From Elusimicrobiota bacterium (GTDB taxonomy: Bacteria; Elusimicrobiota; Elusimicrobia; JACQJN01), in contig JACQJN010000017.1 of assembly GCA_016205085.1 (NCBI GenBank), forward strand, positions 1 through 5,600: 5,600 nt of DNA, in the 5' to 3' direction. The translations under genes were made by a program, and so were the position numbers. The notes under the pieces were generated by a model that ran no database searches, was not told the DNA's origin, and saw only the letters and a program-made list of their open reading frames with translations. Of the stretch, positions 1 through 5,600 are shown piece after piece. Numbering within the stretch: the stretch's first letter is position 1; every line of letters starts with the position of its first letter.

Positions 1-874
1 CGGCGACCTGGGTCTGCTTCGCCTGCCGCAATGCCTCTTGATTGGAGTTGGGCTGATGCAGGACATGAGAAGCACCCTGGGAATAGACAAAGAGAATATC
101 GTGGAACAAAAGCAAGGCTGCGTTATTTTTCAAAACTTCCGCCAAGGTGTGATTCTTCTTTAAATCCGCCGCAGCCGGTTCCAGCCTATTTCTGTTGAGA
201 TCGTAAATTTGTTGCGCCTTTTCAAAACTCACGAAGGCCGCGGCATGGCGTTCGAGATCCTGCGACAAAAAGCCATTAAGTCCCTCCCGAATTAATTGGA
301 CCTGCAAAAACACGCTGGAATCAGAAGCAGTTTTGGGAGCTGAATAAATCCATACCCCTTGAGGTAAATGTAACAAGTCCCCTCTTTTGCTCAAGAGATG
401 CACCGCCTCTCCAAATTTCTCCTCGCTCAATGGGAGCTCCCGATTTAAGCCTATAAACGCGGAGTCGGAAATTTCTTGCCCAGGCTGGAATTTTTCAGAA
501 AGAAGATCGCTCACCAAATCTATCGGAGCCACATCTCCCACGGGGACCGGCAAAGAAGAATTGGGATTGGCCCCTTCAAACAACCTTTTTAAAACTTGAT
601 TAGATTTATGGAAATCTTTGGAGCCTGGCCCCATTTGAGCCAAGGACACGACACTTTGCTTAAGGGTTTTAAATACAGGCAAGTGAGAAACGGAAGCCAA
701 AGGAGAAAAGAAATTTGCAGATGGGACTACAACCCGAGAAGTTGTAGTCTCCACTCTCGCCGTAACCTGCGTCCTAACCGCGGCCAAGGCCTCATAAAAA
801 GAAAACCCCGGCGCAGTGGCCAGCAAAGCCAAACTCATTCCAACGGCAATAAGCCTTTTCACTTTCAATACCAT
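1..874 (-). CDS. Exported protein of unknown function (3' partial)
   Basis: An open frame of 291 codons without a stop runs from ATG 874 to the left edge, so the C-terminus is missing. I do not recognise a family. The N-terminus is a clear Sec-type signal peptide: basic MVLKVKRL, a hydrophobic core (IAVGMSLALLATAPGF) and a cleavage-like EALA|A around residues 31-32. There is no lipobox Cys and no Cys at all in the visible part. The body starts with a Thr/Val/Ser-rich, probably flexible stretch (33-60), followed by mixed segments and a helical part near 195-290 (for example SFEKAQQIYDLN and LAEVLKNNAALLLFHDILF). It lies 93 bases after the protease gene, in the same direction, so co-transcription is possible. 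Export plus that neighbour suggests an envelope or secreted partner or substrate, which is inference. The reading frame was translated codon by codon and has no interruptions. Confidence 0.85.
   Translation of the reverse strand, partial: MVLKVKRLIAVGMSLALLATAPGFSFYEALAAVRTQVTARVETTTSRVVVPSANFFSPLASVSHLPVFKTLKQSVVSLAQMGPGSKDFHKSNQVLKRLFEGANPNSSLPVPVGDVAPIDLVSDLLSEKFQPGQEISDSAFIGLNRELPLSEEKFGEAVHLLSKRGDLLHLPQGVWIYSAPKTASDSSVFLQVQLIREGLNGFLSQDLERHAAAFVSFEKAQQIYDLNRNRLEPAAADLKKNHTLAEVLKNNAALLLFHDILFVYSQGASHVLHQPNSNQEALRQAKQTQVA
725..749 (-). repeat. Perfect 9-bp inverted repeat inside the exported-protein gene
   Basis: GACTACAAC and GTTGTAGTC flank a 7-base loop within codons about 42-50, just after the signal-peptide coding part. 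On the mRNA it would form a 9-pair stem. No U tract follows and the reading frame continues through, so it is not a terminator of a complete gene. It may be a pause or folding element, or chance. Confidence 0.5.
782..874 (-). other. Signal peptide of the exported protein
   Basis: Residues 1-31 show the three classical zones: four charged or near-charged positions (K4, K6, R7), a core of about 16 hydrophobic residues, and a more polar end PGFSFYEALA with small residues at -3 and -1. Signal peptidase I cleavage is expected after A31 or A32. Confidence 0.8.
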
Positions 875-967
875 CCTAACATCTCTCTCACGTCCGCACA
901 TGGGACTTTTAGCACGAATTCCCCTGGAAAAGGCCCTATAATTAACTGGGTCATTGGGCCCCCATGG
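875..967. other. Intergenic spacer
   Basis: This is the only non-coding stretch in the window (93 bases). It holds parts of the inverted repeats near the protease stop codon and the ribosome-binding site of the next gene. I see no convincing minus-strand promoter: the AT-rich TTAATTATA has no suitable -35 partner at the right distance. Confidence 0.7.
883..889 (-). promoter_or_regulatory. Ribosome-binding site GAGAGAG for the exported-protein gene
   Basis: GAGAGAG lies 8 bases before ATG 874 and is a reasonable, if imperfect, anti-16S match. It decides the start. An in-frame ATG at 901 would add MCGRERDVR in front of the signal peptide, and its only purine-rich candidate, AGGGGAA, is about 19 bases away. 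Confidence 0.55.
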
Positions 968-978
968 CTAGGACCCAA
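928..978 (-). terminator. Possible weak terminator / overlapping inverted repeats after the protease gene
   Basis: Two hairpins are possible on the transcript. The first pairs bases 971-978 with 954-961 (8 pairs including one G-U, 9-base loop) and spans the stop codon. The second pairs 956-960 with 932-936 (5 pairs, 19-base loop) and is followed by four U. They share bases 956-960, so only one can form at a time. The U tract is short and the second loop is large, so efficient intrinsic termination is doubtful; read-through into the next gene is equally plausible. Confidence 0.25.
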
Positions 979-3900
979 AGGCCCATTGCCCCACGGGCCT
1001 GAACTCCTCCATCCTGAATGGATCCTCCTCCCCTACCGGCACAGGCATCTCTAAACGGATTCCTAAAATACGGGCCAGCAAACGCACCGTGGCCCCCACG
1101 GGATCCGTGGGATCGCCGGCAAACTGCTTGTTCTCCTGAATATACTGCTCCATCGTTTTTCGGATGGCCTCTGTTTCCCTTGCGTGAGCAATCATATTTT
1201 GATTTTTAGCCATCACGGCATACAGACTTACCGCGGTGCGCGCATAAAGACGCTGCTTATCCCCCGAGACACGCAGGGGGACCATAACGGCTTCATCGGA
1301 AAGTGATTCAGGATCGGACAGGGCGATTCGGGTCAATGTGGCCAGCACCTCATGGCCATTGAGCTCTCTCTCCTTTCCGCCTTCTGATGGCTGGGTTAAA
1401 AACAAATTCTGGGCAAGGATTTGCGTTGCCTCCTTCCCCATGGCGGCGCTCTCAAACTTTCGGACCTCTCCCAATCCCCAGATGGCGCTGAACCTCTTGA
1501 ACTTCGCCGCCGGAGCGCTGAAATCCTGGACAAATTCATTAAGTTTGGAAATCCCCCGATAGTCTCCCCTCTTGGCAAGCCCTACCGCAGAATATAGCTG
1601 AACATCCCACTTGAGATTTTCAAACAATTCCTCCAGGGCCTTCTTCGCTGCATCTGTCTGGACGCTCCAAAGCGCCTTGATCGCCATCTCTCTTAAGACA
1701 GGCTGGTCCGCCGTGGCCGTCTGCTTTAAAGCTTCCACCGACTCAGAGGCTCCCATATTCCACAGCCACACCGCCGCCTCCCAGCGGTTGAGCCAGAAAG
1801 GATCGTTCTTGACCGATTCGACAAGAAGCTGGACAATATTGGGAGAGGCCTGCACTTGCAATAGACCCGTCTGAATACGGGAGATACGCTTCTCAATGTC
1901 GGCCTGATTCTGGCGCGCCTGGGTTGCCTGCTTCTCCAGATGTTTGATCTCAGAATAAAGCCTTTGCTTTTGCACCACATCTCCCGCCAACTGACGAATT
2001 TTTTTAGGGCTTCTCTTGTGTCCTGGCCCCTTCCCATATTCTTCTTTTAAAACCGCCTTGGCATCGGCAAAAGATTTTTTAAGAGCCGCCGTCTGTCCCT
2101 GAATTTCTTCCAATCTTTTGGCCAAATCCAGGCTGCTTTGAAGACCAAGCAACTCCTTCTGCAGGTGGTCCATCCTCTCTTGGCTAATAGGCTGCCGGCC
2201 TGTCTTTTCAAATTCCGATTTCCAAAGAGTCTTCAACTCCTCCATCTGCTCCTCCGAGAGATGGGCAAAGGGATAGAGCATCCGGATCAACTCCGGCTGC
2301 TCTATCTTAAATTCTCCCAAACGGCCGTCCCGCGCAAATTTAAGAAACGTATTTTTCTGGACCGTGGTGCGGGTGGTACGATATAGCTCCTGCACCTCCG
2401 GCTTTTGGCGAAGCATCTCAAAAAGGCTCTCCATCTGCTTTTTGCCCTTCACCGGTAAACCCTGTTCCTTTATGCCCTCGCGCACCTTCGCCATCAATTC
2501 TTCCCGAAGATAATTATCTACGGCTTCATCCAGCATGCTCCGCAGCCGGACATCCACCGCTTTCTGGGCCTGAATGAAAGGCCGCTTCCCGGCCTCCCGG
2601 ATTTCTATCCGGCGCGCCACGGCGCTGTAGCTCAAAGGATCCTTATGAGGGCGGGTGAACATATTTTCTGTTTGCCGCACCACAAACTCGGCGAAGGGAT
2701 ATCCCATTCCCTGAATCTCCTGAGGAGTCATCATGGTGACCGCGGAGGCTAAAACCAAGGATTGAAGCACCATCTCAGGATGCTTTAGAAAATATTCAAA
2801 AGCGCCCGCGGCGATCTTTCCCTTTTCTTTGAGTTCCAAAAGCTTGGCTTGGGCCAAGGCCTTGATGGCGGCCACCACGGGGCTGGCCATGGAGGTGCCG
2901 GCCATGGCAACCCAGTTCTTATCCAACGTGGAACACAGAATAGCCCAATTTTCCACAAGATCTTTGCTCTTGGCCGCCACAATCCCGCCGGGAAAAAATT
3001 GACACACTTTAGACAGTTGGGATTTCATGGCGGCCCAGACGGATCCGCCGGATGCCGTCACGGAGTTTCCCATATGCTTAAATCCATACTTTGGGCTATG
3101 GATAGGGCCCCGATTTGTGTAAAACTCAGGCTCAATGATTCCGTCCCCCTCTCCTTTATTAGCGGAGCCCACAGAGGTGATATCCAAACCCGAAGCGGGA
3201 GAGCCCTTTGTCTGCAATGGCCCACCATTGCCCGCAGCCACCGTAAACGCGGTCTTCTTGGATTTTTCATTCGCATCCACGGAAAGGGGATCATCCATAT
3301 CTCCCTCTCCTCCCAGACTCTCGTTTATTCCATCCACCTGCTCAACAAGCACCTCTCTTCCCGAAAGGATATCCCCCGTAGCAGCACCCTCCTCCCCGAA
3401 AACTCCGGTAACCACCACCCTGGCTCCGCTGGCTATCCCTTGGAGATTGGAAGTGTTCACGGGAATTCCTTTTGTGGGAGGTTGAGAGGGACTTGCATCC
3501 ACGAGTTTGGAAACAAAATGGCTCAGTTTCCGCAAAGGCGCGACCAAACGGGAAGCCATGATGCTGGCCACGTGGGTTCCATGTCCCTGGGGGTCTCCCT
3601 TCTGAGGAACAACGGGGATGAACTTGGCCATCCTGCGAGGAAAGCTGGGGTGTTCCTCATCCAATCCCGTATCATTGGCCCCCAGAGTAATCTTGGAAAG
3701 AGCGCGGGCCAACTCTTGACGAGGGCCGACCACCCCCATCACCTCCGCTGTTTTGTCCAAAAAAGCCTGTTTGAGTTCATCCTCCTCCACCACGATGCCT
3801 TGGGAAAGAAGCTCCATCTGAACCTGCTCCCCAAGCCTCTCCGGAACGCTGAGATAAACATCGTTTCCATGTCTGTAATCAAAAACCGCCCTTATCTCCG

Positions 3901-5600
3901 CTCCATTTTCAAGAAGGGATTCCAAAAGCCCCTTCAAACGGCTCTTGTCCACCGCCGCACGAAGCAGAATCTCTTTGGCGTGCCTTTGTTTTTCAGAAAC
4001 CTTGAGAATCCGGATCAGTTCCTCCCGTTTCACCTCAGGAATATTGGGATTCTGCAGTTGCTGGAGAACCTCATTAATGGCTCTTTGTTCTTTCTCAGGA
4101 GTCTCCCACAACCGAACCACCGTCTCAAGAATAGGCTTGGGCATCACCAGCCGAAGCTCCAGGTGAGCTTCTCTTTTCTTTAAAAGGACGAATGGTTCCG
4201 CCACCCCGCTCTGAGTCCCTACGGGATAGACATCAAATCTGCCTCCATCCCCGGCCTGCCAGAATCTAAGAAGCCTAAGAGCCAACCCCGCCCTCGCGGA
4301 ATCCGCGGGCAAAGGCATGACCACCATTCCTCGGTCTCTCAGCAAACCATATAGCCCCTCTAATCTTTGGAACTCCTGGATTTCGGAGAGGTTGAACTTC
4401 TCATAGACTTTCCGCCATAGCCTCTTCTGATGAAAAGACATCCACTTTCCCAGACGACCCTCCAGAAACACATCCATCGTCCTGCGCAAAAGCCTGTGCT
4501 GGAATCGTCCCAGAACATAGGAGAATGTCTCCATCGCCTGCTGAATCTTTTTCTCCGATGAATCCCGTGAAGGGAACAGCCAGTCAAAGTCCTGCAGATA
4601 GACAAGCCCAAACCGCTTTTGATTGGCATTGTTCTCCATCAGAGCGGAGACATGGCTGGGGACAAAATGAACAGGGATGGAAGATTTTCCCAATTGGCGT
4701 TGGACCGCGTGTCCGATTTGCGCGGCTTCGGGATGAAGGACGGTATACTGGTTCAGCGCCTGGGCTCCGGAAAGCCTCTGAAGAACTTTCAGATGGTCGC
4801 CGATCTCCTCCGTCATGGAGCTCCCGGACAAATCCCGACCCGTGGCGATCAATGTTTCGTAGGAAAAAGGCAAATCCAATGAGGCGCCGGCTTTTTTAAG
4901 GACCTGCCGGAGAGCCGCCCCGAAGCTCAAGGGTTTTATCTTAATGCCGCGCTCCCTTAAATACGCAAGGGCTTCTCCCAAAAGAGCCCTGGGCTCCTGA
5001 ATGAGGAAAGGATGGGACAAATTTTTTCCCTGCTGAATTTGGTTGAAGTGAATGATCTCATGGTTGAGGATTCGGCGAAGCTTAAGGCGATCCCGGACCA
5101 AACCCCTGCGGATAAAAATTCCGCTTTCATTGGCAAACCCATATAAAAAATAAGATCTCTTGACGCCATTCATGGGTTTGATAATCCCACCAGGCTCGGA
5201 AGAGGGAGTGCCTAACGGTTTTATTTCCAATGCCGAGGGATCGATATGCCCTTGATCCGCCTCCTCTTTTAAAACCCGATAGAACTCCTCCTCCGTCACT
5301 CGTTTGTCGTTCCAGACCGTCTTTAAATAAGACAGCACATCCAAAGCCGCCAGCCCTCCCAGCACCCACGAACCGATTTGAAGAGCGGACACAACCACAT
5401 CATACGGGGCATGACCTATGGGCAAAAAACCCGCCGCATGGGCCAACTGAACCAACCCCAAAGCCACCACCGAGACGGCCGCGTAGCCCCCTAACAGCCA
5501 CGCCGACCGGGGATGGGAAATGGGTACCCACTGAATGGCAGGCTTCCCAGGAATTTTTTGGCCCTTGAAGCTCTTACCCCAAAACCCGGTGCCTTTAAAC
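968..5600 (-). CDS. Giant membrane-anchored subtilisin-family (S8) protease with metallopeptidase-like HExxH segment and C-terminal HEAT-like repeats (5' partial)
   Basis: Likely a membrane-bound endopeptidase. Numbering takes GTG 5470 as residue 1. Seen in order: a positively charged lead-in and two hydrophobic helices (about -12 to 48); HEIIH at 137-141 with a possible third ligand E166 in GEALAYL; an alpha-rich region of no recognised family (about 200-505); a propeptide-like stretch (about 510-568); an S8 catalytic domain (about 590-885) with D600 in NDTGLD, H630 in GHGTHVA, N748 in AAGN and S860 in GTSMASP; a charged coiled coil (about 1098-1205); HEAT-like helical repeats (about 1205-1425); and a short acidic, proline-containing tail. 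The S8 assignment is firm because all catalytic motifs are present and correctly ordered. The metallopeptidase and propeptide are inferences. The frame is open to the right edge without any ATG, GTG or TTG in the 43 codons before GTG 5470, and that GTG would cut helix 1, so the true start is probably outside the window. No frameshift or internal stop is seen. The substrate is unknown. Confidence 0.93.
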   Translation of the reverse strand, partial: FKGTGFWGKSFKGQKIPGKPAIQWVPISHPRSAWLLGGYAAVSVVALGLVQLAHAAGFLPIGHAPYDVVVSALQIGSWVLGGLAALDVLSYLKTVWNDKRVTEEEFYRVLKEEADQGHIDPSALEIKPLGTPSSEPGGIIKPMNGVKRSYFLYGFANESGIFIRRGLVRDRLKLRRILNHEIIHFNQIQQGKNLSHPFLIQEPRALLGEALAYLRERGIKIKPLSFGAALRQVLKKAGASLDLPFSYETLIATGRDLSGSSMTEEIGDHLKVLQRLSGAQALNQYTVLHPEAAQIGHAVQRQLGKSSIPVHFVPSHVSALMENNANQKRFGLVYLQDFDWLFPSRDSSEKKIQQAMETFSYVLGRFQHRLLRRTMDVFLEGRLGKWMSFHQKRLWRKVYEKFNLSEIQEFQRLEGLYGLLRDRGMVVMPLPADSARAGLALRLLRFWQAGDGGRFDVYPVGTQSGVAEPFVLLKKREAHLELRLVMPKPILETVVRLWETPEKEQRAINEVLQQLQNPNIPEVKREELIRILKVSEKQRHAKEILLRAAVDKSRLKGLLESLLENGAEIRAVFDYRHGNDVYLSVPERLGEQVQMELLSQGIVVEEDELKQAFLDKTAEVMGVVGPRQELARALSKITLGANDTGLDEEHPSFPRRMAKFIPVVPQKGDPQGHGTHVASIMASRLVAPLRKLSHFVSKLVDASPSQPPTKGIPVNTSNLQGIASGARVVVTGVFGEEGAATGDILSGREVLVEQVDGINESLGGEGDMDDPLSVDANEKSKKTAFTVAAGNGGPLQTKGSPASGLDITSVGSANKGEGDGIIEPEFYTNRGPIHSPKYGFKHMGNSVTASGGSVWAAMKSQLSKVCQFFPGGIVAAKSKDLVENWAILCSTLDKNWVAMAGTSMASPVVAAIKALAQAKLLELKEKGKIAAGAFEYFLKHPEMVLQSLVLASAVTMMTPQEIQGMGYPFAEFVVRQTENMFTRPHKDPLSYSAVARRIEIREAGKRPFIQAQKAVDVRLRSMLDEAVDNYLREELMAKVREGIKEQGLPVKGKKQMESLFEMLRQKPEVQELYRTTRTTVQKNTFLKFARDGRLGEFKIEQPELIRMLYPFAHLSEEQMEELKTLWKSEFEKTGRQPISQERMDHLQKELLGLQSSLDLAKRLEEIQGQTAALKKSFADAKAVLKEEYGKGPGHKRSPKKIRQLAGDVVQKQRLYSEIKHLEKQATQARQNQADIEKRISRIQTGLLQVQASPNIVQLLVESVKNDPFWLNRWEAAVWLWNMGASESVEALKQTATADQPVLREMAIKALWSVQTDAAKKALEELFENLKWDVQLYSAVGLAKRGDYRGISKLNEFVQDFSAPAAKFKRFSAIWGLGEVRKFESAAMGKEATQILAQNLFLTQPSEGGKERELNGHEVLATLTRIALSDPESLSDEAVMVPLRVSGDKQRLYARTAVSLYAVMAKNQNMIAHARETEAIRKTMEQYIQENKQFAGDPTDPVGATVRLLARILGIRLEMPVPVGEEDPFRMEEFRPVGQWAFGS
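1196..1858 (-). other. HEAT-like helical repeat region
   Basis: Residues about 1205-1425 form successive helix pairs with the Ala/Leu pattern of bacterial HEAT or PBS-lyase-type repeats, for example NRWEAAVWLWNMGASESVEA, REMAIKALWSVQTDAAKKAL, QLYSAVGLAKRGDYRGISKL and KRFSAIWGLGEVRKFESAAM. Such repeats usually bind other proteins, so the region probably recruits a substrate or partner. The repeat count (about five or six) is by eye. Confidence 0.75.
1856..2179 (-). other. Predicted coiled-coil linker of the giant protease
   Basis: Residues about 1098-1205 are rich in Leu, Lys, Glu and Gln with heptad-like spacing (LQKELLGLQSSLDLAKRLEE, then YSEIKHLEKQATQARQNQ). A basic break, HKRSPKKIRQ, lies near 1151-1160. 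This looks like two antiparallel or sequential coiled-coil helices separating the protease from the C-terminal repeats, and may drive oligomerisation. Confidence 0.6.
2816..3703 (-). other. Subtilisin-like S8 serine peptidase catalytic domain
   Basis: Catalytic residues are D600 (codon 3673-3671), H630 (3583-3581), oxyanion-hole N748 (3229-3227) and S860 (2893-2891). Supporting S8 motifs are LQGIASGARV after the His helix, GINESLGG before the Asn, and SPVVAA after the Ser, where most relatives have SPHVAG. The Asp-His spacing (30) is close to subtilisin (32). His-Asn (118 against about 91) and Asn-Ser (112 against about 66) are longer, so two surface insertions are present, at about 644-676 and 800-852. 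The second contains C823 and C846, the only cysteines seen in the visible protein. Confidence 0.95.
3767..3943 (-). other. Possible inhibitor-I9-like propeptide before the S8 domain
   Basis: Residues about 510-568 read as helix, strand (AEIRAVFDY), strand (NDVYLSVPERL), helix (EQVQMELLSQG), strand ending VVEEDE. That is the order of an I9-type subtilisin propeptide, where a central VxVP-like strand and a final xVExD near the cleavage point are typical. It lies just before the catalytic Asp (D600). The assignment is by pattern only. If it is right, the enzyme would be made as a zymogen and cleaved somewhere between 565 and 590. Confidence 0.4.
4946..5158 (-). other. Metallopeptidase-like segment with HEIIH zinc-binding motif
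   Basis: Residues about 105-175. The HEIIH motif (137-141; bases 5048-5062) sits in a helix-like context, LRRILNHEIIHFNQIQQG, after a strand-like segment (SGIFIRRGLV). This is the usual layout of zincin active sites. About 25 residues downstream, GEALAYL offers E166 as a possible gluzincin-type third ligand, similar to the EA-rich helix seen after HELxHxxQ motifs in several bacterial metallopeptidases. No exact family is recognised, and a short HExxH motif can arise by chance, so activity is inferred. Confidence 0.55.
5321..5506 (-). other. Two-helix membrane hairpin of the giant protease
   Basis: Residues about -12 to 14 (from SAWLLGGYAAV to HAAGFL) and 24 to 48 (VVVSALQIGSWVLGGLAALD and following) are two long hydrophobic stretches joined by a short loop, GFLPIGHAPYD, without Lys or Arg. 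The segment before helix 1 has five Lys and one Arg in about 34 residues, and the segment after helix 2 begins with LKTVWNDKR. By the positive-inside rule both flanks would be cytoplasmic and the loop outside. A further upstream membrane segment or signal peptide beyond the window edge could reverse this. Confidence 0.7.

Noticed and set aside
880..882. ATG 882 as an upstream start on the minus strand
   Set aside because: It is in a different frame and reaches a stop after five codons (ATG TTA GGA TGG TAT TGA).
899..901. ATG 901 as start of the exported protein
   Set aside because: In frame, but it adds a charged MCGRERDVR before the signal peptide and lacks a well-spaced ribosome-binding site. 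ATG 874 has GAGAGAG 8 bases upstream.
937..942. Perfect TATAAT on the plus strand in the spacer
   Set aside because: It points away from both genes and no TTGACA-like hexamer lies about 17 bases upstream, so it is more likely chance in an AT-rich patch.
387..1054. Plus-strand open frames 387-599 and 596-1054
   Set aside because: They are antisense to the exported-protein gene and the spacer, and have Arg/Ser/Pro-rich low-quality translations. The minus frame here has a signal peptide and a continuous sensible protein.
2849..4183. Long plus-strand open frame (444 codons) opposite the protease
   Set aside because: It lies fully antisense to the S8 domain and its propeptide-like region. Its translation is His/Gly/Arg/Ser-biased with no domain, typical of a shadow of a long gene with strong codon bias.
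5468..5470. GTG at 5470 as the true start of the giant protease
   Set aside because: The same frame is open upstream to the edge, and the start would truncate the first membrane helix. No clear ribosome-binding site is seen: the bases before it read GCGGCCGTCTCG.

Overview
The window is almost entirely coding on the minus strand. It holds two genes read right to left, and both run off an edge. There is no tRNA, rRNA, CRISPR array, insertion sequence or phage signature. The base composition is bacterial, roughly half GC by eye. The style is a very large multidomain protease followed by a secreted protein of unknown function, in a lineage with few recognisable families. That would fit an uncultured bacterium of the Omnitrophota/Elusimicrobiota kind, but this is an impression, not evidence from a marker gene.

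Right and centre (968-5600): a giant minus-strand gene with a stop (TAG) at 970-968. An automatic call would start it at GTG 5470 (1500 aa). The same frame stays open for 43 more codons to the window edge, with no ATG/GTG/TTG start in them, and the upstream residues complete a transmembrane helix. The real start is therefore probably outside the window. The visible part encodes 1543 residues. In order it shows a two-helix membrane hairpin, a metallopeptidase-like segment with HEIIH, an alpha-rich region without recognised family, a possible inhibitor-I9-like propeptide, a subtilisin-family (S8) catalytic domain with all four key residues (Asp, His, Asn, Ser), a coiled coil, and a C-terminal HEAT-like helical repeat region. 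Residue numbers for this gene count the GTG codon at 5470 as residue 1; residues upstream of it are given as negative.

Junction (875-967): 93 bases between the genes, with overlapping inverted repeats that may form a weak terminator, and a GAGAGAG ribosome-binding site for the next gene.

Left (1-874): the first 291 residues of a second gene in the same direction. It has a clear signal peptide and an exported body without recognised domains, and it is cut by the left edge.

Together the genes suggest a cell-envelope module: a membrane-anchored (possibly dual) protease carrying protein-interaction repeats, followed by an exported protein that could be a substrate or partner. That link rests only on adjacency and common direction.
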